A DNA stretch of 29,366 nt from Haplomitrium mnioides (lineage: Eukaryota > Marchantiophyta > Haplomitriopsida > Calobryales), in contig JBNGIS010016879.1 of NCBI GenBank assembly GCA_049999725.1, forward strand, positions 1-29,366, given 5' to 3'. Shown one piece after another: positions 18,600 through 29,292 of the stretch. Made by a program: the position numbers and the translations under genes. The notes beneath the pieces were generated by a model. The model ran no database searches. It saw only the letters and a list, made by a program, of their open reading frames with translations, and had not been told where the DNA came from. Each line of letters begins with the position of its first letter. Positions within the stretch are counted from its first letter, which is position 1.

Positions 18600-19790
18600 A
18601 AAGAGATATCAATCCACTATATGGATATTGGGATTTTATGGCAGCAAGAGAGTGTTAGTATGGATGTCCATTTTGCCTTCATGATTTCACAAACTATATT
18701 CAATATACCACTTGATCCAAGGTCTGTTAAAGAAGCTATGGACAGTCCCAATTGGATTGAATAGGAAAAGGCAATGAAATCTAAATTGGATTCCATGATA
18801 TAGAGGAAGGTATTTGGACCTTTAGTCCCCGTACCTTTTGACGCTCATTTAATCCAATATAGGTGGGTTTTTGTGAAGAAGCGAAATGAGAAAGGCAAAA
18901 TTGTCTAATATAAGGCATGCCTTGTAGCCAAGGGCTATATACAAATTCCTGATAGAGACTATGATCTCACATATGCTTCAGTAATGGATGCTATCACCTA
19001 CCGATTCCTAGTTAGCTTTTCCTTATGATATGAGCTCATGACACATCAGGTAGATGTGGTGACAGCATACCTGTATGGGCTACTTGATACCCAGATTTAT
19101 ATGAAAGCTCCTCCAAAGCTTATTGCTAGGAACATCTATCATATTCAAGAGGAGAATGTCTCTAAAGTGAAACCTGTACGCGAACCATCTACCTCTTTAG
19201 CAACAACCAAATTACAACCCAAGAGGGGGAGTACTGGGCTTGGACCTTTAGTCCATGAGATGCATACTATGCAGATTGGACCAATTGTCCCTCCTATGCA
19301 TCAATCCATGGCTCTGACCAAGTATGGATATGTTGTCCAGATCATGAGATCTATTTATGGACTTAAGCATAGTGGTCGTATATAGTATTACATATTTAAA
19401 GAGGAGATGATAGTCATGGGTTTTCACTATGATGACATTGCATCTAGTTTATTCATTAAAAATATTGACAAATAATTTATTGTTGTCGCACTCTATATTG
19501 ATGATATAAACTTGTTTGGACACCAATCCCTCCTTGAGCAGACTATTTCTATGCTCAAGAAAATTTTTGATATGAGTGATATTGGTAAGACAGCCTATTG
19601 TTTGGGACTACAATTTGAGTACCTTGACGATGGTATTTTAGTCCATCAGAGTACTTATACTAAGAAAGTTCTAAAATAATTTAATATTGATAAATCTCAT
19701 CCAGTTATCTCTTATGGAGATTAGATCACTGGATAGAGATAAAGATTTATTTCGTAAATAGAATGACATAGAGCCTATACTTGGATCTGA
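18600..19790 (+). pseudogene. Copia-2 reverse transcriptase, interrupted
   Basis: RVT_2 blocks in order: SVKEAMDSPNWIE, KAMKSKLDSMI, RKVFGPLVPVPF, YRWVFVKKRNEKGKIV, YKACLVAKGY, DYDLTYASVMDAITYRFLVS, QVDVVTAYLYGLLDTQIYMK, RSIYGLKHSGRI and YIDDINLFG with both catalytic Asp residues (about 19497-19523). DMSDIGKTAYCLGLQFEYLD and VHQSTYTKKVLK follow. In-frame stops occur at 18763, 18802, 18907, 19026 and later. A segment of about 70 codons at 19117-19340 has no counterpart in the family. Confidence 0.88.
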
Positions 19791-19799
19791 GATTCCATA

Positions 19800-20470
19800 T
19801 CTCTCCGCTATATGAGCTCTTATGTATTTGGCAAATCAAACTCGACCTAATATTTCCTTTGTCATGAACTTGCTTGCCCGGCATAGTTCACAACCTACAA
19901 TAAGACATTGGAATGGCATGAAAGGAGTATTCACATATTTACAAGGAACCATTGACATGGGACTATATTTCCCGAAACATACTAGTCAAATCCTAACCGA
20001 TTATGCAAATGCATTATACCTTTCAGATCTTGATGATGCTAAATCCCAAATCAGGTATGTATTTCTATATGGCTCTTCAGCCATATCATAGAAGAGTACT
20101 AAGCAAACTTTGACTTGCACATCTTCCAACCATGCAGAGATCATTTCTCTGTATGAGGCCAGTAGGAAATGCATTTATTTACATAGGATGATTGATCATA
20201 TTTATGTGTCTTGTAGTCTTCCTTGTCTATCTGACCCTACTATTCTCTATGAGGATAATTTGGCATGTATGTAGCAGATCTCATAGGGCTTTATCCAAGG
20301 AGATCGTATTAAACATATCGCGCCAAAGTTCTTTTTTACGTATGAGCAACATGATGACACCATTTCAGTGTAGATGATTGGCGGCAAAGATAATATTGCA
20401 GATCTTTTTACCAAGGCTTTACCTCCGACACTACATCAACGATATTGTGATCTTATTGGACTTCGTTGAT
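19800..20470 (+). pseudogene. Copia-2 RNase H, interrupted
   Basis: The open frame 19822-20091 gives MYLANQTRPNISFVMNLLAR, RHWNGMKGVFTYLQGTIDMG, YANALYLSDLDDAKSQIRY and VFLYGSSAIS. A later frame gives SNHAEIISLYEASRKCIYLH, DPTILYEDNLACM, IKHIAPKFFFTYEQHDD and GGKDNIADLFTKALPPT, ending near 20470. These are all standard copia RNase H blocks. In YADAGYLSD-type motifs the catalytic Asp is Asn here (YANALYLSD). Stops separate the parts. Confidence 0.88.
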
Positions 20471-20880
20471 TATCCAACTTATTATGATCTATATTAATAT
20501 CTTTGACATTCTTCTATTTTACATTGATTCGACGATCATATCTTTTATCCTAGTTGCGCATTATTATATTTTTCCATGTGATCTCTATCTTTTATTTATC
20601 TTGTTTCATGATTTTATGCTCTTGTGTTTTTCATGGCCTATAGTCATCTTCTTTATCTTTTATATTGGCATACTTTATTTTTCATATATTCTCATCCATG
20701 TATAGTGATGGTTGTACTCTTTCCCTCGATGGAGTATGAGAGAGTTTTAATGAGTCAACATCATCATCAATCTATATGAATTTTATTGGGGGAGTTGGAG
20801 TTATATTTCTTTTATCTTCATCTTACGATATTTATGTTACATTTGTTTACAACATTCTCATGTTATTAACCAAGGGGGAG
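20471..20880 (+). other. 3' spacer and polypurine tract of copia-2
   Basis: A T-rich spacer follows RNase H; the frame at 20466-20705 is only Ile/Phe/Leu-rich reading of this composition. AACCAAGGGGGAG at 20868-20880 abuts the 3' LTR and is the polypurine tract that primes plus-strand DNA synthesis. Confidence 0.75.
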
Positions 20881-21143
20881 TGTTAGGATATATTTAGCAA
20901 CATAGTAAGTAAGATTAGAGGATGTTTCATAATCTAGGATTAGGCTACTAATCTATAATTAGTAACCACATTAGATAGGCCTAACCTAGGATTAAGGTAA
21001 CAAAAACACACGATTGTATTATTGAGATAATTGATTATATGAGAAGAGATTGAGAGGAGAAGAAAGAGAGGAAGAATTTCATCATACCTTTGCATGAGCT
21101 AATGAGCCATTGTTGAATACATATTGTATGATTCATTCCAACA
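20881..21143 (+). repeat. 3' LTR of copia-2 (263 bp)
   Basis: It begins TGTTAGGATATATTTAGC and ends ATTCATTCCAACA, matching the 5' LTR over its whole length with scattered substitutions and one small length difference. Confidence 0.93.
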
Positions 21144-23320
21144 GGGAACCATTTGTTGATGCTATTGACATTTGTCACAAGTGAAGCAACTATTCCAATC
21201 TAAAGAAAGAGGGAAGGGGTTATAAGATCAACAATTGCAAGAGCTATATGCATTACTTTGAGAAGTTTAAAGTCTTGTTGAAAAGAACTTACTAAGGCAA
21301 TGATGGTTTTACTTAACTCTACATCTAAATCTAAGAAACAACAATGCGAGAGGGTTAACAAATGAGCTACCCATGGGCAGTGTTTAGATAAATGATGCAA
21401 TTACACTAAAATAGTGGTTAAGATGGAGAAGAAGCACATAGAGTAAGCACTCGTTGGGGTGGGAAAGAAATTTTTGGAGGTATATATAGCCTCACATTGA
21501 TTTATTGAGGGCTGAATGAGATTAGAGAAAAGTAAGAAAGCAAATTACGGAGGAGAGAGTCTCGATGAGGTCTTGAGTTGTTGGAGATGTACTTGTGTTG
21601 GATGGCCTCTCAAAGAATAGAAGTGGGCTAAAGGAGATGTACTTATGTTGGGTGGGGTGTCAAAGAATGGAGGTGGACTAAAAGAGTGCTAAGAATTGTT
21701 AAACATTAGGTCTTAAAACCTCAAGCTACTTAGATAGACTCAGCTGTGGAGGTGAACCGCCATTTGGAGGTGAATTGACACTCAAGAAAAAGGAGGATTT
21801 CATTGGTCTGAAGAATGTCAGAGCCATCTAAAAGGGAACTCTATTGTTGTCTTAGTTTTGGTTTGTGAGAAGAAGTAGCTGTAACGATATTGGTGGAGTT
21901 CAGCTTGTATTAGTTTCTAAATGGCAAATTAGAAATGGTTGAGCAAGTATAAAGTGCAATTGTGAGGAAGATTTGGCAAATACTTGGGTAACGTGTCTAG
22001 CAGTTGTGAAAGTTGTCTTCCAAAGATGGAAGTTAAAGTTACCCTTTCTCAAACTAAGTAAGTCAAACCATGTTTTCTTCTAGTGGAAGTGAAATTTATC
22101 CATGTGGTTAATTCATGTTTTTTTGTTGGTGTGTTGGCTGATTTGATCTAAAGTTGGTGGTGCAGGTGGTGGCTCTTATCATACCTATGTATATCACTTA
22201 CATAACTTACATCATTTAGATATATTCCATCACAAGTACAAACATACAACACAGAATAATAGACAATTGAATCTCATGCTCATATATGCATAAGAACCTT
22301 ATAATTTTCTCAAGCCTCAACTTTTCGACGAAACTCTAATGCCAAATAATTTTCTTGGAACATTTTTTGCTTACAAAATCTCGAGCATATTTTGTTTTGA
22401 CAAAATTGCTTACAACTTCTTTTCACATCACAACAATGAAAATGCTTGCAGCTTCTCCTTTCATTAGAACAACAAAACAAAAATTTCGAAGTTTTCTTGA
22501 GAGCAATAGAACAAAAGTTTCTAAAATGTTCTTTAATTTTTCCTGAGCAATCACATTAGTATGAAATACCACATATGCTTCAATTGTAGCTTTCAACCAC
22601 CAAATTTCTCACACACAACAACAATCCAAGCCATAAAAATTGCTCTACAAAAGAAGTATGATCTTTTGATATAATCTATTTTGAACCACTCTTCAAAATG
22701 AAATTTTATGATTTTATTAATATCTAAACCAATGCATCTGGTTACTTTAAGTAATCTACGTTTCTTCAAAAGTTAGAAACTCACAAGCTCTTTGTAGGTT
22801 CATTTGTGTAAAAGAACTCAAAGACCAACTTCCAAATAAGTAACAACTTCAAGATAACTCTATTAGAGTTACACAACTCAAGGCCAATAAGAAAACAAAA
22901 GCCAAGAGTGCTAGCCAAAGCCAAGCAACCAAATAGCCAAACCGAATTGAGAAGAACACTAGAATGAGTAGTGGGGTTTTAAAGCTTTTCTATTTATACA
23001 AGAGAGGAGGGTGTCATCCCTCTTTCTTCACTTACAAGCTACTTATAATTTGAACCCTAAATTGATCACTTAGAAGTCATTTCTAATTTCAACCCTAAAA
23101 CTCTAAAAGTGACTTCGAAGGCAAGTAATCTTATCTCAACCCTAAAAGTGACCCTCTACCACTTCCTTCACTCCTCTATATTGTCTTTTAAATAACACAA
23201 CCTTATGCTTGTACTATTATATAATCCTTGCCTTCTAATTGATGATGTTCTCGTCATTACCGCAACTTTCAAATATTTGAATAACCTCTTGAGCATTCTC
23301 AAGATTTGAAGAGGGTTCCT
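21144..23320. other. Gene-free AT-rich stretch between copia-2 and gypsy remnant
   Basis: No convincing gene. A 50-bp imperfect tandem repeat starts GGAGATGTACTT at 21583 and 21633. A TATA-like TATTTATA is at 22991-22998 on plus, followed by a pyrimidine-rich segment; together with the upstream AGCCAA repeats near 22909-22945 it could be part of an LTR promoter. Short frames at 21200-21400 and 22355-22546 have no resemblance to known proteins. Confidence 0.4.
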
Positions 23321-23328
23321 AAATAGTA

Positions 23329-23936
23329 TCATGAACAAGATAGCCTTTCCACAAAACCTTGTATTGAACTTGTGGATGTCGCCCTCGCCTTGTGATTTGC
23401 CAAAATACAGTCTACTTTAAATTCTTTATGATCGTCAAGAACAATAATCAGAGAAGGAAGTTGAATAAGATTTGGAAAATAAGATAGACTATGAACAAAA
23501 GGCTTAAGGTCACAGACATGGAAAACATGATGAATCTTCATATGAAGAGGAATATCAAGTTTATAAGCAACGAGAGAGATAACCTGAGAAATAGAGAAAT
23601 GACAAATCCAAGCAGAAGATAACTTACAGACTTGAGTATCTAAAGAAAATGGGAGATCGTGAGTACATAAGATAACTTGGTTACCTAAAACATAAGAGCA
23701 ATCATGACGACGACTATCGACATATTTTTTTTGTCAATTTTGAGTAACAGTAAGATGGTTGTGAGCATCTTGCAAAGAAGAAGATAAACGAGACAAAAAG
23801 ATAGAAATACTTGGAACATTAGAAGAAAAAATAGAAGACAAACCATCAGAACAAGAGGAAGTTGACCCAAATTAAGAAATAAATAAGAAAACCTAGTACT
23901 TATTTGTTTGGAGTTGTTGTAGGCAAACTCCACCAT
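23329..23936 (-). pseudogene. Gypsy integrase C-terminal part
   Basis: MVEFAYNNSKQISTRFSYLF followed by LNLGQLP (23936 downward) matches the AEFAYNNSxHxSTGxSPFxLNYGxxP block. The 23329-23541 frame begins KIHHVFHVCDLKPF, the KIHxVFHVSxLKP segment that precedes the chromodomain or element end. The two are in different frames, and the part between reads only as composition-biased Leu/Phe in the first frame. Confidence 0.8.
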
Positions 23937-23951
23937 CGATAAGAAACTATC

Positions 23952-24356
23952 TCAATCGGTGTGATGAACATTGATGAATGCGCAAAGCATATCCTCTACA
24001 ATGCGATTAGCGCGTTTCGTTTGCCCATGTGTTTGAGGATGATAAGTAGTAGACATAGAGAGTTTGGTACTTAGAAGTTCGAGAAACTCTTGCCAAAACT
24101 TTCCCGTGAAGCGCATATCTTTATCAGATATTAACACCTTAGGCATTCCATAATGACGGAAGACAATATCAAAGTAAATTTTTGCCAATTGTGGAGCATC
24201 TATTGAATCCACTGTCGGTGCAAAGCGAATCTGCTTGTTGAGCTTGTCAACCAAACACCGCAATGGTGGTAAACCCACGATGCGTAGTTGGAAGTGAAGT
24301 GATAAGATCCAAACTTGCATGTTCCCAACGAGAAGTAGGAATTGATAGTGGCTCAA
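23952..24356 (-). pseudogene. Gypsy integrase catalytic core
   Basis: The 134-codon frame contains VDKLNKQIRFAPTVDS, APQLAKIYFDIVFRHYGMPK, VLISDKDMRFTGKFWQEF and STTYHPQTHGQTKRANR. The second catalytic Asp (ISD) is kept. The Glu of the D-x35-E pair, normally in QTERANR, is Lys here (TKR). That alone would abolish strand transfer. The upstream zinc-binding CESC of the H2C2 domain is at about 24410-24425. Confidence 0.87.
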
Positions 24357-24484
24357 GAAGTCCCGTTGGTTTTTAATTTGAAGCTTTGTTTGTTCACAAC
24401 TTTCACATGAACAAACAAAACCATCAACATCTCGAGCAAAGTTAAGCTATCATCAAATACACTAAAGCAACTTTGTAGTTTTAT

Positions 24485-25300
24485 CTACTCCAAGATGCCA
24501 TGAGATGGGAATGCCATATGCTTCTTGTAAATGAGCCATTCAAAGTGTATCATCTTGCGGAACATATACTTGATGACCTCAATAGAGAATACCATCTCAA
24601 ATGGAAAAAGAATGATACTCACTATCTTTGAAAGCCAATTGTGCTCAAACAAGACTAAAAAAAGCATCTTCTTGTAGCTTATAGCAATAACTTCCACTAG
24701 TTGCCTCATCCAAGTATAATATACTAATGTTAATCGCCTTGATTGTGTTCACTCAATATTTTGACCTTCAAGAAAATGCATCAAGAATTGTGTGGAACCT
24801 TCCAAGCTTGTATTCTAACTTGATATCAAAGAGTTGCAATTGATCTTCTCATCGGTGATGCCGACTTGTCATATTTTCCAAATGGATTGCTTATAACAAT
24901 GGCTTGAGATCTATGCGCCAAAGCACAAGTCTTCTCAAAAGATAGTGTCTCTACACTTTTATAGTATAAACCATTGTCAATTGCTCTCAATCCCTTCCAA
25001 GTTAATTTCTCTCTGCCATATTTAATCGACGTGACATGAAAGCAATTGAATGAAGTCCATCCTCAAACTCTAGCTGCAAAACTGCTCCAATAGCAAAATT
25101 AGAGGCATCAAAATCAACTATATAACATGCATTTGGAAAATATGACTATAGAATAGGATGAGAAGAGATTGCATTCTTGAGTTGCTGAAATGCCACTTGC
25201 TCTTTGGCAGAACATTAAAACTTGACCTCCTTGCCAAGCATGTCTGTAAGTGGTGCAACAATATGCTCATAATAATAGATGAATAGTCAATAAAAGCTTG
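24485..25300 (-). pseudogene. Gypsy RNase H and H2C2-linker remnant
   Basis: IVDFDASNFAIGAVLQLE near 25120-25070 is the RNase H entry (TDASDFAIGAVL). FMSRRLN and further blocks follow in broken frames. The 24485-24709 frame gives VFSIEVIKYMFRKMIHFEWL and KKHMAFPSHGILE, the VYVPxxxxLRxxLLxExHxxPxxGHxG linker, with the zinc-binding His changed or lost. Confidence 0.75.
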
Positions 25301-25305
25301 CCAAT

Positions 25306-25581
25306 CTATTGAATGCTGGCCTCATTTGGTGTTGGCCACTCTATGATAGCCTTGATTTTCTCTTCCTCTATCTTGATACCATCCGCAAACACCTTGTATC
25401 TTAGGTAAGTAACCTCTTGCTTCCAAAATTTGTACTTGGATCTCTTACAATAAAACTTCCAATTGCGCAACCTTTGCAATACTCCTTTCAAATGATTGCG
25501 ATGGTCTAGTTCAGTTTTGCTAAAAATAAGAATGTCATTCAAGAATATAAAAACTCTTTTATCTAATAGCTCATTAAACAT
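25306..25581 (-). pseudogene. Gypsy reverse transcriptase palm region
   Basis: The 91-codon frame MFNELLDKRVFIFLNDILIF, SKTELDHRNHLKGVLQRLRN and SKYKFWKQEVTYLRYKVFAD, then IKAIIEWPTP, matches the gypsy RT palm and connection. The catalytic YLDD box is FLND, so the first Asp of the pair is Asn. It would be inactive. Confidence 0.88.
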
Positions 25582-26300
25582 TCAATGCATTTTATCCATG
25601 AATATGGCCAAAGCATTAGCCAACCAATTGTAAGGACCTTCCACTCAAAATGTCCATACTTTGTGTGAAAAAATGTCTTTGGCACATCACTTGGCTTGAT
25701 AAGAATCTACCAATAGCTACTTTGAAGATCCAAATTGGAAAAGAATCGTGGACCACTCAATTGATCCAACAAATTATCAACACATGGTAAAAGACAAGCA
25801 TTGTTTACTGTTTGATTGTTCAAACCGTGATAATATGTACAAAGATAAAATCCACCATCTTTCTTTGGTACAAAGATCACAAGTGCTCCCTAAGTCAAAG
25901 AACTATGTTGATTAAAATCCTTCTCAAGAAGATATGTAAAGGTCTTCCAACTCTTGTGATGATAACTTGTATATAAGTCGATTATAATGTTTAATTTCTA
26001 GTATCAACTCAATCAGAAAAGGCAATCCACAATCATATAGTAACCCTTTTGGCAGATAATCAATAAATACATCTTAAAACTCCTTCAAAATATCATCAAT
26101 CATTGAGGTCGGTAAAAATTTCCCTCCATTTTTTTTCAAGTCCACGATATGCTCGATCCATACAACAAAGACAAGCAACTCTTTCTCTATCAAAGTATTA
26201 AGTTGAATTGATTTGGGCTTCTTTACCAACAGTGTCGGGCGCCTCAAAAGAAATTGCTTTTCTTGTAAAATAACTTGAATTTGTCATTTTGCCCAATCAA
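25582..26300 (-). pseudogene. Gypsy reverse transcriptase N-terminal part
   Basis: Broken frames give FVPKKDGGFYLCTYYHGLNN and LLPCVDNLLDQLSGPRFFSN LDLQSSYW (the KKDGxxRxCxDYRxLNxxT and DDLLDxLxGAxxFSxxDLxSGY blocks), and before them KLSSQELEDLY and MIDDILKEF, which match the start of the RT domain. The catalytic Asp of DLxSGY is present. There are stops within the blocks. Confidence 0.82.
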
Positions 26301-28440
26301 CTTGAGCGGCTGAATCTTCAAGTCAAGGCAAACCTATCGTTGGAAGGTCTTGCTTTTACTTCCACAAGCTCGGAAGAGGTCTTGTTTAACTTCCACCTTT
26401 GGAAAATAGTACTTCCGACTGTTGAAACCCACTCCACCCGAGACCTCAACCGGATCTTCTCTGTAGTGCGAGCACTAATGCACCTACTCTTTACCTTCAG
26501 CCCTTCTAAAGTACCTACCAACAATGCCCTCCTAGTGCTATTGGGGTTGAATCCCTTGCGCACACACAAATTGAGACAAGCCCATGACACCCTTGGCTGC
26601 CTCTCACAAATCCTAGGCCAAACAAACCCTCTTCTCCTTCAAGTATCGATCCACCTTCGAACGCTGATTCGCCTTCAAGAATGAGTGCACCTAGATAACT
26701 TGGGCCTCTAGGGCCTCCCGCCTAGCGATTCTCAGTGCCCCTCCTGTCCACCTCCACTCCTAATAGCCCTTTGACGCAAGTGCACTCGCTTCAATTGAAG
26801 TGTCACTAGAATCCGTTCTCTGTTCTTCAATGTTCCTCTCATATAAGATCATCAACGATGCATCAAGATCAAGCTCTCAACCTCAATGCATCGTTGACGA
26901 CATTAACAATGCATCACCGTACACATCTATATGCATTCATGCTTTGTTAGCCACACCAACAACTCACACTTCAAAGTGAAGCTATCTATACTCCTAGCTC
27001 GTTCGTCCTTTTCTTTCTTGCTCTTCATTCTAACCATTGTTTGCAGGCCTCTCCATCGAACTATAGTGAGGAGCACTCCACCATAATTTGAATACTGTAC
27101 CAAGTTCTCAAGTGACAACGCTTGTCTTGAGGATGTCGATGGTCAAGAGTCTTATAAACTAATCCTATAGGAAAGATCGGCCTGACTCGAAAAGAAATAT
27201 TGGCCTGATCCGAGAAAAAAGATTGGATTAACTTCATAAACCCTATCAGACCAGACGGACGACGGTAGAGTCGATCGTTGACTTCTTCTAATAGAGTGCC
27301 GCCTGACGTTGTCTTCTACAAGGAGGTTGGACTATCACTCGCCATTGGAAAAGGACAACAAATCTAGTATAGCCAACCTTGTAGCCTTGATCAATCCCAA
27401 TAGAAACAACCAAACTTCGATAGAAATATAGGATCGAAATGATGAAACTTGGTGGACCTCGATTGACCTTCGTAGCACCCTATAGATCAGAGTGTCCTCT
27501 GAAACCTTGTGTTGTCACTGTCTTCCAAATGTTGTCACACTCTTTATTCTTTCTGATCCTCTTTGATGACAATTGCACTAAAGGTGCGTTCCTTTTCTCC
27601 TTCCTTCAAGCCACACCCCAACTTTGATAATCAAGAATGAAGGACGTAACGCTCCATATTGCCTTAAGCTCCCTATCTATTTTTGAATCGTTGATTGTGT
27701 TTCTGCTTCTTTGGTCTCCATCTCTTGGTCATGAACCCTATCTTTCCTTTTTTCGCTCCCTCCACAGCCTTATGCCAAGTCCATTCGTAATGTCTCTAGA
27801 GAACCTATTGTCCTTCCCTCATCCCGCTTATGATTTCTACGTTTTGATGTCATCTTGAATGAGTAGTCAAACAGTCCCTCCCTCCATATAACATATCTCA
27901 ATCACCACAGTTTTTTTAGAATGTCGTCACACTCAAAAATAGAGAAATGTCTTAGTGATGCCTCTAAACTTGCAAAATTTCTCGTAGTGCCTCAAATCAT
28001 CAACTGACATGACTCCCATTTAAGTATGAAGCGACCCCACAAACACCCCTCCTCCTCTTGGCTGTCCTCCTTGTTGCTTCGCGCTCTGTCACCTCCACTT
28101 TACAAAAACACGATCTATTCACATATAGTATAACTCCTTAACTAATCGTTCTCTATACACACCTCGGCACTTGTATCAAGTCGTCATCGGCTCCCCTCAT
28201 TTTCTTCTCTATCTACATACCTCTTCAAGCAATCATAATGTACTTGATTAGTGATTCTCTCTTCCTCCAAGGTCTCCTACTCTACAGACCCATTCTGATG
28301 AAGCTTCTTAAGCACAAAAAGTCCCATCCATATAATGTAGAGCTCCCTCGAAAAATGTACAAACATGTTATCACACAACATCAAACAGCCACTACTTTGA
28401 ACCAGGAATCGCTACTGAGTTCCTATTTCACTTAGCAGTC
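26301..28440. other. Stretch without a supported gene right of the gypsy remnant
   Basis: Open frames of 60-131 codons occur on both strands (for example 26289-26684 plus, 26318-26590 minus, 27637-27858 plus) but overlap one another and match no family I recognise. The gypsy gag and LTR would be expected here but are not identifiable. Composition is C/T-rich on plus from about 27400 on. Confidence 0.4.
26852..26897. repeat. 12-bp perfect inverted repeat, 22-nt loop
   Basis: TCAACGATGCAT at 26852-26863 pairs with ATGCATCGTTGA at 26886-26897. A further AATGCATC follows at about 26908. The role is unknown. Confidence 0.85.
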
Positions 28441-28731
28441 GGATTTTTTTTTTCGAAGATTTGTCATTTAAAAACATCAAATTTATGACTAAAATCTTCT
28501 TTTCGAAAAAAAAATTGTTTTTTATGAACAAAAATGCATATTTTTCATTTAGATTATATTTCACATATTTTTTGTAGAAAGAAAACTTTTAAAACAAACA
28601 TTTTGGTTATTCAAATATTTTGAAAAAACTTAACACTATTGTGAATAAATTAAATTCACCAAAAATAAAATAAAATATATATCTTTCGGTAGAAAAAACT
28701 ACAGGAAAATGTAAATGTCCATTCGGGTAAG
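28441..28731. other. AT-rich stretch with imperfect inverted repeat
   Basis: A T-run followed by TCGAAGATTT near 28445-28465 is loosely mirrored by AAAATCTTCTTTTCGAAAA near 28492-28510. Otherwise the stretch is A/T runs without genes. It could be a miniature transposon fragment, but no target duplication is visible. Confidence 0.4.
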
Positions 28732-29092
28732 GACTTTAAACCTGACTTTGAGCATCATAGCCAACAAAGTCTATGCAAGCATAGACTTCAAACCAGAACC
28801 GTAAAGCCTATGCACGCATAGACTCCATCCTAAATCCTCTGCGTGCTTAGACTCTGAACAAGAACAACGAAGCCATGCACGCATGGACTTTCAACTAGAA
28901 TCCTAGAGCCAAAACACACCAAGGTTCTACATAAGAACCCTGCAGCCTATGCAAGCATAGACAGTGAACAAGAACCCTTTGACCAACGGGTGCAGTGACT
29001 CTCAACAACAACCTTACAGCTTAAGTGTGCAGGGAAACCGAACAAGAACTACAAAGCCTTAATGCGCAAAGACACTAAACAATGTGCAAAGA
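28732..29092. repeat. 37-bp minisatellite, ten units, with internal palindrome
   Basis: Units begin at about 28732, 28769, 28806, 28836, 28872, 28908, 28945, 28982, 29019 and 29056; most intervals are 36-37 bp and one is about 30. The consensus starts GCCTATGCACGCATAGACT and continues with a CAAC/GAACAAGAACC-like half. In four units the start is an almost perfect palindrome: GTCTATGC-AA-GCATAGAC (28769-28786), CTATGC-AC-GCATAG (28808-28821), CCATGC-AC-GCATGG (28873-28886) and CTATGC-AA-GCATAG (28947-28960). The CCATGC unit has compensating changes on both arms. Later units lose the palindrome. Confidence 0.88.
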
Positions 29093-29259
29093 CTCCAAAT
29101 TACTCTCAGATTAGAAATTGGATTCAAACCATTCTTGGACTATCAAATGGGTCAACTTATTCTTAGACATAATAAACCGAATCTTGATAAAAAAACTTGT
29201 AGTAGATTGAAAGAGTAACAAGATGAAACTTTTACAAAAAAGATTTGGAAAAAATAAAT

Positions 29260-29265
29260 TTTATT
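29260..29265 (-). terminator. Polyadenylation signal AATAAA for the right-edge exon
   Basis: AATAAA on the minus strand, 28 nt after the stop codon at 29293-29295. It supports a gene ending here. Confidence 0.45.
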
Positions 29266-29292
29266 ACTACTGCAAATTGTACAAAGACGTCT

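Larger units (their letters stand above)
13506..21143 (+). mobile_element. Ty1/copia retrotransposon (copia-2) with both LTRs
   Basis: LTRs at 13506-13769 and 20881-21143 begin TGTTAGG and end CCAACA. Internally there is a 2.8-kb leader, gag (16549), integrase (about 17640), reverse transcriptase and RNase H (18600-20470), then a T-rich spacer and the polypurine tract AAGGGGGAG before the 3' LTR. The encoded proteins match the widespread plant copia family with a UBN2-type Gag. Stops, a missing protease and a deleted integrase core make it non-autonomous. The bases flanking the two LTRs (CACGAA left, GGGAAC right) do not form a target-site duplication. Confidence 0.92.
23329..26300 (-). mobile_element. 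Ty3/gypsy retrotransposon pol remnant
   Basis: On the minus strand, reading from right to left, come the end of protease/linker, reverse transcriptase, RNase H, H2C2 zinc finger, integrase and the chromodomain-proximal segment: the Ty3/gypsy order (RT before IN). Stops and frameshifts occur in every part. Neither LTR nor a gag could be recognised on the flanks. Confidence 0.88.

Noticed and set aside
23050-23150. Interstitial telomere-like AACCCTAAA repeats
   Set aside because: Only three isolated matches at irregular spacing, no tandem heptamer array.
26289-26684. 131-codon plus-strand open frame opposite another open frame
   Set aside because: Neither frame resembles a protein family, and both lie at the edge of the gypsy remnant.
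28732-29092. CRISPR-like array
   Set aside because: Units are contiguous with a 37-bp period and gradual divergence; there are no unique spacers between identical repeats, and the context is a plant-type genome.
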